DNA of 64,000 nucleotides from Haemophilus_A paraphrohaemolyticus_A (GCF_003253115.1 NZ_QEQF01000001.1:248001-312000), one strand, 5' to 3'; positions 51,111 to 61,402 are shown, numbered from the stretch's first letter. Program-made: numbers and translations. Notes: a model not told the origin generated them from the sequence alone.

Positions 51111-52187
51111 TTATTCATCAACAGGTTGATATTCTGGAAACTCACCCACTACCACATTAAATTCTAGCTCTTTGCCTTGTCTAAGCAACAGCACTTTCAC
51201 TTTCGTATTTGGGCTAATATTCCCCAAAGTTTCCATCATTTGCGAAGCAGAAACAGCCTCAATATTGTCAATTTTTAAGATAATATCACCTACGTGGATG
51301 CCCGCTTTCTCGGCAGGACCATTCGGATTCACACCCGTAATCAAAACGCCTTTTCCCTCCCCCATTTGTTGAGCACTAAAGAAAATATCGCTTCGTACTC
51401 CAAAATAACCACGAATAACTCGCCCATCTTTGATGATTTTATTCATAATTTCGACCGCTTGATTGATTGGAATAGCAAAATTCAACCCCTCTGCAATCGA
51501 ATCTGTGCCGGTTACACTCAACTCACGGATTTCTCCACTATTTTTAAGGCTAATCGTATTGATCCCAATCAACTCACCTGCCGTGTTGATCAACGCTCCG
51601 CCCGAATTTCCTTTACTAATCGGTGCATCGGTTTGAATAAAATTCTGTCTTGTGCGGTCAGAAATCGTATTCCGCCCTTTCGCACTAATAATCCCTTGCG
51701 TGACACTCTGCCCTAAATTGTACGGATTCCCAATCGCCAACACAACATCTCCCACTTTAGATTCTCGTTGCTGATTTTGCGGAATAGTAGGTAATTTCCC
51801 GCCATCAATTTTTAGCACAGCCAAATCAGTTAACGCATCGAATCCAACCAAGGTTGCCGAATATCCTTTGCCCGATTGCAAATAAACATCAATCTGATAG
51901 CCATCTTTAATAACGTGATTATTGGTTAGCACATAACCGTTTTCCGTCATAATCACGCCCGAACCTAAATTCAATCGAGAGCCGTTGCTGCTAGATTGAT
52001 CTAAAATCTGCGTATAAATATTTACCACGGCAGGCGAAGCTTTTTGTACGGCTTCCGAATAGCTAAAGACGTCTGGCTGAAATACATTCAACTGTTTGAC
52101 TTGCTTCCCAACCCAAGGAAAAAGCAAAATCAGCCCTGCAAAACAGAGCCCAAATATCACCGCTTGTATGACCTTCTTTAGCATCAT
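51111..52187 (-). CDS. degS: Periplasmic serine endoprotease DegS
   Basis: Inner-membrane-anchored trypsin-like protease of 358 residues that senses misfolded porins and cuts RseA to release sigma-E. It has one N-terminal membrane helix (VIFGLCFAGLILLFPWVG), the catalytic His in TNNHVI, the catalytic Ser in GNSGGAL, and a single PDZ domain (GVLITGVNPNGPAEKAGIHV). A single PDZ domain and the anchor distinguish it from DegP. It starts with two ATG codons after GAAGAAA; either may be used. Confidence 0.93.
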   Translation of the reverse strand: MMLKKVIQAVIFGLCFAGLILLFPWVGKQVKQLNVFQPDVFSYSEAVQKASPAVVNIYTQILDQSSSNGSRLNLGSGVIMTENGYVLTNNHVIKDGYQIDVYLQSGKGYSATLVGFDALTDLAVLKIDGGKLPTIPQNQQRESKVGDVVLAIGNPYNLGQSVTQGIISAKGRNTISDRTRQNFIQTDAPISKGNSGGALINTAGELIGINTISLKNSGEIRELSVTGTDSIAEGLNFAIPINQAVEIMNKIIKDGRVIRGYFGVRSDIFFSAQQMGEGKGVLITGVNPNGPAEKAGIHVGDIILKIDNIEAVSASQMMETLGNISPNTKVKVLLLRQGKELEFNVVVGEFPEYQPVDE

Positions 52188-52248
52188 TTTCTTCTTAACC
52201 CGCCGTTTTAACTGCTACAAAATCGTTGCATTATAACATAACTTTTGC

Positions 52249-52872
52249 TTAATTTTGGATAGCATTAAACCAGCTTACATAATCAAATTGATCGTAATAT
52301 TTCAGCCCGTTCCAGCCTGAAAACTCAAATAAATCGCCAACTTGTCCTTGTTTTTCAAAACCTTTGATATAAAAACTGGATTTGATTTCAGGGTAAGACT
52401 TATGCGTAAACACTACTTTATGCTTAAACGGCAGTTGGTCAAAATCTTGTAAATCTTGCTCAGTACAACCATCACGATCTGTCATCATAATGAACAGATT
52501 ATCTAAATTTAGTCGCTGAAGACGCTCTTTCCATTTCGCCTTAGCTTCTTGCTCACTGTGATAATGCATAAAATGTATTGTAATATCACTTAACTTTCCT
52601 ACAGGGTAAGGCTTATCAGTAGTTATAAAGCCCAGCTCCTCTTGATTATAAGCGGTCATATTTTGCAGATATTTTACAAAGTCAGCAGGTTCAAGATAAA
52701 GATTTACAAAAGGCGAACGGAATTGCTCACCTAAATCGTGCAGAATAAGTGCACCATTGCAATTACTGGCAATCACAGACATTTCGTGATTACTCAAACA
52801 TTGTTGATTTTTCTGATTAATTGATTTTCGTATCTGACGATTAAACCAATTTCTAAATTTAGTAAATAACAA
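52249..52872 (-). CDS. DUF1919 family protein (possible glycan-related)
   Basis: The product of about 207 residues matches DUF1919 proteins, which often lie in polysaccharide loci: an NCNGALILHDLG segment, SPFVNLYLEPADFVKYLQN, and ITIHFMHYHSEQEAKAKWKER. No signal peptide; cytoplasmic. The exact activity is unknown. The best start is a TTG at 52872 with AGAGGAAAG ahead, because the frame upstream of it runs into the terminator at 52899-52928. No other polysaccharide gene is adjacent, so it stands as a single gene. Confidence 0.75.
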   Translation of the reverse strand: MLFTKFRNWFNRQIRKSINQKNQQCLSNHEMSVIASNCNGALILHDLGEQFRSPFVNLYLEPADFVKYLQNMTAYNQEELGFITTDKPYPVGKLSDITIHFMHYHSEQEAKAKWKERLQRLNLDNLFIMMTDRDGCTEQDLQDFDQLPFKHKVVFTHKSYPEIKSSFYIKGFEKQGQVGDLFEFSGWNGLKYYDQFDYVSWFNAIQN

Positions 52873-52898
52873 AATTCTTTCCTCTCTCCCAAAATACA

Positions 52899-52928
52899 AA
52901 AGAACAGCAATTTATGGTTGCTGTTCTC
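52899..52928 (-). terminator. Terminator of the orphan binding-protein gene
   Basis: Perfect stem AGAACAGCAA / TTGCTGTTCT; on the minus strand it is followed by TTTGTATTTT. Confidence 0.85.
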
Positions 52929-52953
52929 TATGACAAAAAGTTCAAAGCGAAGT

Positions 52954-53910
52954 TTAGAATGTTTCTTTCACTTCTTTTAACAATGCTTCTGGAATGGTAA
53001 TGCCATAAGCCTTCGCTGTTTGGGTATTGACTGAAAGTTCCATTTTGCTCACTTCGTGTGTTGGAATTGAACCCGCTTTTTCGCCTTTTAACACACGAGC
53101 CGCCACTTTACCTGTTTCCACGCCAATATCATATTGATTTACCGCATAAGCCGCCAATGCTCCACGTTTTACCGTATCGCGGTCGGCTGCAATCACAGGA
53201 ACTTTAATTTCTAATGCAGCTTTGTGCAATGCTTCATAAGCAGAAACCACTGCATTATCTTCAGAGATATAAATCGCTTGCACTTTCCCCGCTAAACTGC
53301 GTGTCGCTGTACCAATATCGGCACTACGTTGCACAGCAACAGGCACTACTTTGATATTTGCTTTTGCTGCTTCAGTTTGCAACTCTTTTAACACAATTGC
53401 GGAATTGACTTCGCCCGCACTAAACACATAGCCAACTGCTTTAAGCCCTGGCACAAGTTTGTGGATTAACGCTAGTTGAGGTTCAATCGCTTTATGGTCT
53501 GAAACACCTGTTACATTCGTACCTGTTGGCTCCCAAGATTTGACTAATTTAGCCACCACAGGATCAGTTACCGCAGAATAAACCACAGGAATGGTTTTGG
53601 TTGCCGCGACAACAGGTTGAGCTGATGGGGTTGAAATTGGAATGATGATTTCCGCTTTATCACCTACAAATTTACGAGCAATTTGCGCTGCTGTTGCAGT
53701 GCTGCCTTGAGCAGATTGATAGTCAATTTTAATCGTTTTGCCATCTTCAAAACCTTGATTTGCCAACTCATCAACAATCCCTTTTCGAATAGTATCTAAC
53801 GCTGGATGCTCAACAATGGCAGTAATAGCTACCTTCGGCAATTCTTGAGCAATTGCATTGAATGAAAACGCAGTTAAGGCAGAAATAATTAATGCTTTAT
53901 AAGATTTCAT
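52954..53910 (-). CDS. Orphan ABC transporter substrate-binding protein (PF04392)
   Basis: Periplasmic binding protein of the ABC_sub_bind family (TrpX-like), 318 residues from the ATG at 53910 after GAGGATGTT. The signal peptide ends near FNAIAQE. Two lobes are visible (IIIPISTPSAQPVVAATKTI and AIYISEDNAVVSAYEAL). Members of the family bind amino acids such as tryptophan or tyrosine, but the ligand here is unknown. No permease or ATPase gene lies next to it, and it has its own terminator. Confidence 0.87.
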   Translation of the reverse strand: MKSYKALIISALTAFSFNAIAQELPKVAITAIVEHPALDTIRKGIVDELANQGFEDGKTIKIDYQSAQGSTATAAQIARKFVGDKAEIIIPISTPSAQPVVAATKTIPVVYSAVTDPVVAKLVKSWEPTGTNVTGVSDHKAIEPQLALIHKLVPGLKAVGYVFSAGEVNSAIVLKELQTEAAKANIKVVPVAVQRSADIGTATRSLAGKVQAIYISEDNAVVSAYEALHKAALEIKVPVIAADRDTVKRGALAAYAVNQYDIGVETGKVAARVLKGEKAGSIPTHEVSKMELSVNTQTAKAYGITIPEALLKEVKETF

Positions 53911-54055
53911 AACATCATCCTCTGTGAAAATCAATTTTTGCACTATTAAACTAGTACAGATGCAACTCAAGATACTCCAACTTTTTGAGAATAACAAGGG
54001 GAAAATTTCCTCTTATTGTTAAGTGTCTAAATAATAAACAACTTATATTGTACCG

Positions 54056-56059
54056 CTACTCTACTTTACTCCCCTTCAACAACTTCCGCATCCAAGTGCG
54101 GTTTGGATTTAACGCTTGCCAAATATCTTCGCTGATTGGCAAAGGTTCGCCTGCAATTAAGCTTGCCAACAATTCGCCCAATAACGGGGCAGAAGTTAAA
54201 CCACGTGAAGCCAAGCCGTTAATCATATAGAGGTTGGTAAAATTTTCCGTCTTTTCGACTGCTTGTTTGCGGCGTAGTAGATTATACAAATTCGCATATT
54301 GAGCTTTTTGAGCCTCAAAATTCGGCACAGCGCCAACCATTGGAATACGATCTCGAAGAGCTGCACGAATGCCTACTTTTGCGAGATTGCCAGACAAATC
54401 TATCCCTTTCGTCCAATCACAAGCGGTAAGGTTTTGTTGTAGTTTTGCAAGGTTCTCTTCATGTTCTGATGGGCTAAATTCCGTTGTCGCATCATCACGA
54501 ATATGGCTTGCGCCAATGCAATGTGTGCCTTTTGACGATTGCGGGGTTAAATAGCCATCGTAACAAATCACGCATTTTAATTTAGCTAATTTTTCAGTCG
54601 TTGGCACTTGGCTTACCTGTCCACGAACAGGATAAAGTGGAATCCCTTGTGCTTGAGTGAAAGCATTAAAACTATGTCCATTGGCAAGCACTAAAACCTC
54701 GTGCGAGAAGGTTTCGCCCTGATATTGCCACTGCCATTTTCCATTCACAAATTGCGGATCTTTGACTTCGTGATTTAGCACAATTTTCAGCCCTTTTTGT
54801 GCTAACCATGCAAAGCCATTTTGCACCAATTGCACGGGTGAAAGCCAACCGCCCTCTTGAATAAATGCCCCGCCTTGGGGTACAGAAGTACCTAATTTTT
54901 CGCTCAATTCTTCTGCCGAACAAAGTTGGAACAAGCTTTCATCTTGGGTGATTTCTGCCATTTTGGCTAATTTTTTGACTTGCTTTTCATCGTAGGCATA
55001 AAGAGCCACGCCCGTTAAAGCGTGCTCGAAATCAACCGCTTGTTTAAGCCCATTCAAGCGTTGCAGTGCGTAATCAAAAGCGTGCACATAAAATCGCACA
55101 TTGCGATCGTCATCATCGCTTAATTGCGGATAAATCGCCCCTTGCAAATTGCCCGAAGCATTGCGAGCAACCTGATCATCTTTGCAATAAAGTGTGATTT
55201 TCTTGCCTTTTTCAATCAGTGATAACGCCAGAAAGAGGCTTGCGACACCACCGCCAACGATCGCGATATCTTGGCAATATTCAGCATTTTGTTGGTAAAA
55301 GTAAGGAAATTGTTGTAATTTGCTTTCAACTTCTACATTTTTCGTTCCCCACAACATCTCCCGCTTTTTACCAAAGCCTTTGCGTTTTTTCACCTCAAAA
55401 CCGAGCGCTTCTAATCCGCGTCTGACATTGCTTGAAGCAGTAAAAGTAGCAAAAGTGCCGTTAAGACGTGTGGTGCGGAACATCTGCTGATAAAGCCCCT
55501 CATTCCACATTTCGGGGTTTTTATCAGGCGAAAAGCCATCTAAAAACCACGCATCTACAGCTCCATTATACAAATCGCCCCATTGCGAAAGGCTTTCTTG
55601 CATATCGCCAAACCAAATATCAAGATAAATCTTACCAAAATGGTAACGCTGACAGCCCACTTGGCGAGGTTTCCAACAAGCGGTTAAATTTGTTGAAAGT
55701 GTTGCAAATTGCGGATAACTTTCATGAATTTGGTTTAATTGTGCCGAAGTTAAAGGATATTTCTCAAATGAGAGAAAATACAAACGTTGCAATTTATGCG
55801 TTGGATTTTCCGCTCGAAATCGCTGGAACTTATTCGCTACCGCCAAGAAATTTAAGCCCGTGCCGAAACCTGTTTCAGCAATCACAAAACTTTCACGAGA
55901 GTGCGAAAGCCAGCGCTCCCAAAGTTGATTGCCCTCTTGGAAAACGTAGTAACTCTCCGCCAAGCCATCTTGGGTAGAGAAATAGATGTCGTCAAACAGC
56001 TCGGAAACGGGCGTGTTGTTTTCGTTAAATGTAAGTTGAGAGAAGGTAAGTTTTTTCAT
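54056..56059 (-). CDS. mnmC: tRNA modification protein MnmC (bifunctional)
   Basis: Completes the mnm5s2U modification at tRNA wobble uridine 34 in two steps. The N-terminal methyltransferase domain has VIAETGFGTGLNFLAV near residue 60. The C-terminal FAD oxidase domain begins at about residue 255 with IVGGGVASLFLALSLIEKG. From the ATG at 56059 the product has 667 residues; an ATG four codons upstream overlaps the glnD stop and is possible. It is translated right after glnD. Near its end it carries an AAGTGCGGT word. Confidence 0.93.
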   Translation of the reverse strand: MKKLTFSQLTFNENNTPVSELFDDIYFSTQDGLAESYYVFQEGNQLWERWLSHSRESFVIAETGFGTGLNFLAVANKFQRFRAENPTHKLQRLYFLSFEKYPLTSAQLNQIHESYPQFATLSTNLTACWKPRQVGCQRYHFGKIYLDIWFGDMQESLSQWGDLYNGAVDAWFLDGFSPDKNPEMWNEGLYQQMFRTTRLNGTFATFTASSNVRRGLEALGFEVKKRKGFGKKREMLWGTKNVEVESKLQQFPYFYQQNAEYCQDIAIVGGGVASLFLALSLIEKGKKITLYCKDDQVARNASGNLQGAIYPQLSDDDDRNVRFYVHAFDYALQRLNGLKQAVDFEHALTGVALYAYDEKQVKKLAKMAEITQDESLFQLCSAEELSEKLGTSVPQGGAFIQEGGWLSPVQLVQNGFAWLAQKGLKIVLNHEVKDPQFVNGKWQWQYQGETFSHEVLVLANGHSFNAFTQAQGIPLYPVRGQVSQVPTTEKLAKLKCVICYDGYLTPQSSKGTHCIGASHIRDDATTEFSPSEHEENLAKLQQNLTACDWTKGIDLSGNLAKVGIRAALRDRIPMVGAVPNFEAQKAQYANLYNLLRRKQAVEKTENFTNLYMINGLASRGLTSAPLLGELLASLIAGEPLPISEDIWQALNPNRTWMRKLLKGSKVE

Positions 56060-56063
56060 ATTT

Positions 56064-58610
56064 TTATACATCCAATTCTGCCACAATAATCCGTTTAAGC
56101 TCTTTCTTTTGCGTCTCACTTAACGCTTTATTTTCCTGCGTACTTACCACAAAAAAATCCTCCACACGTTCACCGATAGTAGTAATTTTCGCGTTAATCA
56201 GAACCAAATCCAACTGGTTAAAAATCTGGCTAACTTGAGCCAATAATCCCTCACGATCAAGCGTGAAAAGTTCAAAAGCGGTTTGATTTAGGTTGGAATT
56301 TACCAAAAAGCGAACTTTAGTTTTACGTTTAAAGGTTTGGTGTTTTATTGGTTTTTTCACTACCGAAAAAGGTTTGAGCTGCGGTTCAGTGAGCTCTTTC
56401 TGCAAGGTTTGCTGAATTTGCTCGCAACGGATTTCATCCAACGCCATCCCGTTTTGTTCGGTCACGATAAAGCTATCAAAAACGAGATCATTCTGACTGG
56501 TAATAATTTGAGCGTCGTGAATGCTGATTTTTTTCTTACTCAAGGCATTCGCAATGCGGGCAAAAAGTTGTTTCTGATCTTCACAATGGATAAAGATCTC
56601 CGTTGCCCCTCGGGCGTGCTCGTTAGAAATCAGCACCAACGGCAGTTGCTGTTGCTTAAGCAGAGCCAAAGCGTGCCACACTAGCTGGGTTGGTTTGTTG
56701 CGTAAAAAATAGCTTTCAGGACTACTCACCCAGTAAGTTGCTAAACGTTTGTGCTGAGTAGGTGTCAGTGCTAATTTCATAATTTCTAACGCCTCAGCCC
56801 GGTTGTTTTCGGCCTCTTTTTTGTAGTCCAGTTGCTCGGCAAGTTGCTGAGTCGTGAACTTGAAAAGTTGTGAAAGCAGCGTGCGTTTCCAATCGTTCCA
56901 AAGTGTCTCATTAGTGGCACAAATATCCGCCACCGTGAGGCAAACCAGATCGCTTAAAGCGGTCTGATTTTCCACAATTTTTGCAAAGGTTTGCACCACA
57001 TTAGGATCGTGAATATCACGGCGTTGAGCGGTGATCGACATCGTCAAATGCTCTTTTACCAACCACGCCATTTGCTTCGCTTCCTCTTCATTAAAACCGT
57101 GCAAACAGGCAAAATCGTACATATCCACCGCCCCATTCTCTGCGTGATCGCCCTCTCTGCCTTTGGCGATGTCGTGTAATAATGTAGCAAGATAGACCAA
57201 TGGTTTATGTGTGCAAGCATTGAAAATTTGATGACAAAGCGGATGGGCTTCCTTGCTCGCTTCATCAAGAAAACTTTCGAGCTTCAACATTACGCGAACA
57301 GTGTGCTCGTCCACCGTATAAATATGGAACATATCAAATTGCATCAATCCCGTGATGCCTTGCCACGCGGGGAAATAAGCCGAAAGCACACCTAATTGAT
57401 GCATCGGCACAATTGCCCGTTTTGCCATTTGTGGCTGCTGGATAAGCTGAATAAAACGGCTTCGTGCTTCTGGTAATTCGCACAATGGCTGTTGATGTTT
57501 TTGCAGGGCAATACGCAGATGGCGTAGTGTCATCGGATCAACTTGCAAAGTTTGGTGTTGTGTAAGGTGCAAAAAGAGATCCAATATCATTTCTGGCTGT
57601 TTTGCAAAAATCCGATGATTTTCAACCGCTATTTGCTGGTTTTGAACATAAAAATGGGCATCAAGCGGTCGTTTTTCCCCTGTTTTTTGCAAACCAATCA
57701 TTTCTTGCTGCACACAATTAAGTAAAAGTTGGCTCAGTTGCGAAATAGATTGCGTGGCTTGGAAAAAGGTTCTCATCATCGCTTCGACGGGCTGATTGCC
57801 TTCGCCTTGATAGCCCAGTAGTTCGCTCAGTTGCAATTGGCGATCAAATCGAAGGCGATTGTCATAGCGTTTGAGCTGCGTATGCAAAGCAAATCGCATT
57901 CGGAAAAGTATGTTCTCCGATTGTTTAAGTTCTTGATATTCTTCAGGAAAAAGCAAGCCTTTGTTAAAGAGTGCATCAAAACTACGTGCACCATAATGAC
58001 GTAGCATAATCCAAAGCACTAAATGCAGATCGCGAAGTCCACCTGGGCTATGCTTAAGATCGGGTTCAAGGTTGTAGCTCGTATTGTGATAACGGGCGTA
58101 ACGCTCTTCTTTTTCTGCCATTTTGGCTTGAAAAAAATCGGGCGTTGCCCAAAAATCCTCTTGGAAAATGGCTTCAACCAAGCGATGCCAAAGCTCAACA
58201 TTGCCGTATAAAAAACGCCCTTCATACATATTAGTTGCAACAGAAAGCTCTTGCTTGCCAATCTCCAAACACTCTTGCAAAGTACGAATGCTCGCCCCTA
58301 CTTGTAATTTGGCATCCCAAAGCAGATTGAAAAGCTCATTTAATTTGGCGTGAGTTTGCTCGTCTAATGGATTTTCGGTAAGAACGAGAATATCCAAATC
58401 GGAGAGAGGGAACATTTCACGGCGACCATACCCACCAACGGCAATAAGAGCGAGATCTTGACGATCTGTAAAACCAAAATCGTGCCAGAGTTTCAGCAAA
58501 TTTTGATCATAGAAATCGCTGCGTCGGTACAATAACTCCATTACATCACTTGAGGCAAATTGAGTGCTTTGCTCGCTGTTAAATTTGGCAAGCTGTTCTT
58601 TTAAATTCAT
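56064..58610 (-). CDS. glnD: PII uridylyltransferase/uridylyl-removing enzyme GlnD
   Basis: Nitrogen sensor that adds or removes UMP on PII proteins, 848 residues. The nucleotidyltransferase motif is GGYGRREMFPLSDLDILVL near residue 60. The HD domain (LHDIAKGREGDHAENGA) near residue 480 removes UMP. Two C-terminal ACT domains bind glutamine. All catalytic motifs look intact. The start lies three bases after the ung stop, and its end overlaps or abuts mnmC. Confidence 0.95.
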   Translation of the reverse strand: MNLKEQLAKFNSEQSTQFASSDVMELLYRRSDFYDQNLLKLWHDFGFTDRQDLALIAVGGYGRREMFPLSDLDILVLTENPLDEQTHAKLNELFNLLWDAKLQVGASIRTLQECLEIGKQELSVATNMYEGRFLYGNVELWHRLVEAIFQEDFWATPDFFQAKMAEKEERYARYHNTSYNLEPDLKHSPGGLRDLHLVLWIMLRHYGARSFDALFNKGLLFPEEYQELKQSENILFRMRFALHTQLKRYDNRLRFDRQLQLSELLGYQGEGNQPVEAMMRTFFQATQSISQLSQLLLNCVQQEMIGLQKTGEKRPLDAHFYVQNQQIAVENHRIFAKQPEMILDLFLHLTQHQTLQVDPMTLRHLRIALQKHQQPLCELPEARSRFIQLIQQPQMAKRAIVPMHQLGVLSAYFPAWQGITGLMQFDMFHIYTVDEHTVRVMLKLESFLDEASKEAHPLCHQIFNACTHKPLVYLATLLHDIAKGREGDHAENGAVDMYDFACLHGFNEEEAKQMAWLVKEHLTMSITAQRRDIHDPNVVQTFAKIVENQTALSDLVCLTVADICATNETLWNDWKRTLLSQLFKFTTQQLAEQLDYKKEAENNRAEALEIMKLALTPTQHKRLATYWVSSPESYFLRNKPTQLVWHALALLKQQQLPLVLISNEHARGATEIFIHCEDQKQLFARIANALSKKKISIHDAQIITSQNDLVFDSFIVTEQNGMALDEIRCEQIQQTLQKELTEPQLKPFSVVKKPIKHQTFKRKTKVRFLVNSNLNQTAFELFTLDREGLLAQVSQIFNQLDLVLINAKITTIGERVEDFFVVSTQENKALSETQKKELKRIIVAELDV

Positions 58611-58613
58611 TGT

Positions 58614-59285
58614 TTACACCTCAAGCGGAAGCTGCCAATTGATTTCCGTCATTCCGTGTGCTTTCAAATATTCATTCGCTTTAGAAAAATGGTGGCAACC
58701 AAAAAAGCCGCGATGAGCAGCCAAAGGCGATGGGTGAGGAGCAGTTAAAACACAATGTTTATTACGATCGATGAATGCCCCTTTTTTCTGGGCGTGACTT
58801 CCCCAAAGTAAAAAAACAATGTTTTCACGATGTGCATTGAGCTTTGCAATAACCTTATCAGTAAAGGTTTCCCAGCCCCAGTTAGCGTGCGAATTGGCTT
58901 TACCCTCTTCAACAGTAAGCATGGTGTTGAGCAACAATACGCCTTGTTTTGCCCAATCGACCAAATAGCCGTGTCTTGGAATAACAAAACCTTCAATATC
59001 TGTTGCTAACTCTTTATAAATATTGATAAGCGATGGAGGCGGAGCGACGGGTGGTTTGACAGAAAAAGATAAGCCATGGGCTTGATTTGGACGGTGGTAG
59101 GGATCTTGCCCTAAGATCACGACCTTGACTTGATCAAACTCAGTGAGAGAAAATGCACTAAACACCTCATTTTGCGGTGGATAGATCGTCACACCAGCAT
59201 ATCGGGCTTGATGCACCTGTTGCAAAATTTGTTGAAAATAAGGTTTCTCTTTTTCTTCGCCAATGGCTTCTTTCCACGTTTTCAT
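58614..59285 (-). CDS. ung: Uracil-DNA glycosylase
   Basis: Removes uracil from DNA as the first step of base-excision repair, 223 residues. GQDPYHRPNQAHGLSFSV holds the water-activating Asp, and HPSPLAAHRGFFG is the DNA-intercalation loop. The ATG at 59285 follows AGAGGTTGTG. It heads the ung-glnD-mnmC run. Confidence 0.97.
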   Translation of the reverse strand: MKTWKEAIGEEKEKPYFQQILQQVHQARYAGVTIYPPQNEVFSAFSLTEFDQVKVVILGQDPYHRPNQAHGLSFSVKPPVAPPPSLINIYKELATDIEGFVIPRHGYLVDWAKQGVLLLNTMLTVEEGKANSHANWGWETFTDKVIAKLNAHRENIVFLLWGSHAQKKGAFIDRNKHCVLTAPHPSPLAAHRGFFGCHHFSKANEYLKAHGMTEINWQLPLEV

Positions 59286-59486
59286 CACAACCTCTTATGT
59301 TTAAGCATGAATATAAATACATAAAACGTTTAATTTATATTCAAACAATCTTATTTTTGCAAAAAATGTTCAAAATTTTATCGCTTTCTATCTCGATAGG
59401 GGTATAATGCCCTCATTCAAAAAAAGTTGAATCTTTCAAATTTTTTTATAATTTATTTTCAATCCCTTAACTTAGGAGTCATTAAA

Positions 59487-59873
59487 ATGATTAAAGGTGT
59501 TCAAATTACTGAATCAACAAACAGCAACTTATTAAACTCATTCTGGTTATTAGACGACGAGAAAAACGAAGCTCGTTGTATCGCTGCTAAAGGCGACGCT
59601 TACAAAGAAGACCAAGTTGTTGCAATCAGCGAATTAGGTCAAATCGCATACCGCGAAGTGCCTGTAAACGTTGCTCCAACTATCAAAGTTGAAGGTGGAC
59701 AACACTTAAACGTAAACGTTTTACGTCGTGAAACTTTAGAAGATGCGGTTAAACACCCAGAAAAATACCCACAATTAACTATCCGTGTTTCTGGTTACGC
59801 AGTTCGTTTCAACTCATTAACTCCAGAACAACAACGCGATGTAATTACTCGTACTTTCACTGAAAGCCTATAA
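59487..59873 (+). CDS. grcA: Autonomous glycyl radical cofactor GrcA (YfiD)
   Basis: Spare C-terminal part of pyruvate formate-lyase that restores activity after oxygen damage, 128 residues. The glycyl-radical motif RVSGYAVRFNSLTPEQQ lies near the C-terminus. The ATG at 59487 follows TAGGAGTCATTAAA; the frame extends upstream without support. Expression is probably anaerobic in the family. A strong terminator follows. Confidence 0.96.
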   Translation: MIKGVQITESTNSNLLNSFWLLDDEKNEARCIAAKGDAYKEDQVVAISELGQIAYREVPVNVAPTIKVEGGQHLNVNVLRRETLEDAVKHPEKYPQLTIRVSGYAVRFNSLTPEQQRDVITRTFTESL

Positions 59874-59898
59874 TTACGATCTAGATTGTTCAAGTATT

Positions 59899-59929
59899 TT
59901 AAAGACGGGTTTTATACCCGTCTTTTTTG
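59899..59929 (+). terminator. grcA terminator
   Basis: Stem AAAGACGGGT / ACCCGTCTTT with a run of six T. Confidence 0.93.
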
Positions 59930-60007
59930 TAGTGTGTATGAATTTGAAAAATTCACGCGCCTTTTCATTACTAGCGTGCTTGAAACAAGTTTCACTCATC
60001 CCACTTT

Positions 60008-61402
60008 TTATTTATGCGGATTCCTAGTATTGGTATCAGTTAAATTACGCATTAACAACGCAAAATCTAAATCAATATCCGCAGGCACATCTAGGAACAC
60101 AAAGTGTCCCTCGCCTAAACCTGCTTCTACGCTTTCATTTTTACGGTTTAACAAGCGGTCAATTTTAAACACGATATTGCCTTTTGGCGTCATCATCTCA
60201 ACAGAATCACCCACTAAGAATTTATTTTTTACCGCAACTTCCGCCATCCCTTCCGCATTGCGTTTGCCTGTGAATTCACCTACAAATTGCTGACGTTCAG
60301 AAATAGAATAGCCATATTCATAATTTTGATATTCATCATGCGTATGACGACGCAAGAAACCTTCGGTGTAACCTCGATGAGCTAGGCTTTCAAGCGTATC
60401 CAGCAAGCTTTTATCAAATGGTTTCCCCTCTGCGGCATCATCAATCGCTTTGCGGTAAACTTGAGCGGTTCTTGCACAATAGTAGAACGATTTTGTGCGT
60501 CCTTCAATTTTCAATGAATGCACTCCGATTTGGGTTAAGCGTTCTACATGTTGCACCGCCCGCAAATCTTTCGAGTTCATAAAATAAGTACCGTGCTCAT
60601 CTTCAAAAGCGGTCATCTGTTCATCTGGGCGTTGAGCTTCGGTATAAAGGAACACTTTATCCGTCACTGCACCTTCGCCGAGCGTTGGGGCAACATTGGT
60701 CACTTCAATTTCAGGTTGGTATTTTTGCACCGTATCTTCTTTTGGCACAATATTACCCACCTCATCCAGCTTGCCCTCTTCCATTTTATATTCCCAGCGG
60801 CAAGCGTTGGTGCAAGTGCCTTGGTTTGGATCACGTTTGTTGATATAGCCAGAAAGCAAGCAACGACCAGAATACGCCATACATAACGCACCGTGTACGA
60901 AAATTTCAAGTTCCATATCAGGTACGTGTTTACGAATTTCTTCAATCTCTTCAAGCGAGAGTTCACGCGATAAAATCACGCGAGTTAAGCCCATTTGTTT
61001 CCAGAATTTTACCGTCGCCCAGTTTACCGCATTAGCTTGCACGGAAAGGTGAATGTCCATCTCAGGGAAATGTTCACGCACAAGCATAATCAAGCCAGGG
61101 TCTGACATAATCAATGCATCAGGTTTCATATCTACAACCACTTGCAAATCTTTAATGAAGGTTTTGAGCTTAGAGTTATGCGGCGCAATATTCACTACCA
61201 CATAGAATTTTTTGCCAAGCTCGTGCGCTTCCTTAATCGCAATTTCAAGGTTTGCGTGGTTAAATTCGTTGTTACGCACACGTAAACTATAACGAGGCTG
61301 CCCTGCATAAACGGCATCTGCACCATAAGCGAACGCATATCGCATATTTTTTAACGTGCCCGCAGGCGATAATAATTCTGGTTTTGTATATTTTAAAGTC
61401 AT
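60008..61402 (-). CDS. trhP: tRNA uridine 34 hydroxylase TrhP (U32 peptidase-like, YegQ)
   Basis: Prephenate-dependent enzyme that makes 5-hydroxyuridine at tRNA position 34, 464 residues from the ATG at 61402 (ribosome site AGAGAGTAATC). The U32 signature EIFVHGALCMAYSGRCLLSG is intact, with further cysteines (QGTCTNACRW) for an iron-sulfur cluster. KIEGRTKSFYYCARTAQVYR is the second family motif. It is convergent with grcA. Confidence 0.93.
   Translation of the reverse strand: MTLKYTKPELLSPAGTLKNMRYAFAYGADAVYAGQPRYSLRVRNNEFNHANLEIAIKEAHELGKKFYVVVNIAPHNSKLKTFIKDLQVVVDMKPDALIMSDPGLIMLVREHFPEMDIHLSVQANAVNWATVKFWKQMGLTRVILSRELSLEEIEEIRKHVPDMELEIFVHGALCMAYSGRCLLSGYINKRDPNQGTCTNACRWEYKMEEGKLDEVGNIVPKEDTVQKYQPEIEVTNVAPTLGEGAVTDKVFLYTEAQRPDEQMTAFEDEHGTYFMNSKDLRAVQHVERLTQIGVHSLKIEGRTKSFYYCARTAQVYRKAIDDAAEGKPFDKSLLDTLESLAHRGYTEGFLRRHTHDEYQNYEYGYSISERQQFVGEFTGKRNAEGMAEVAVKNKFLVGDSVEMMTPKGNIVFKIDRLLNRKNESVEAGLGEGHFVFLDVPADIDLDFALLMRNLTDTNTRNPHK

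Noticed and set aside
59424..59440. Possible FNR site upstream of grcA
   Set aside because: TTGAATCTTTCAA is symmetrical but one base short of the TTGAT-N4-ATCAA layout; not firm enough to list, although anaerobic control of grcA is likely from family knowledge.
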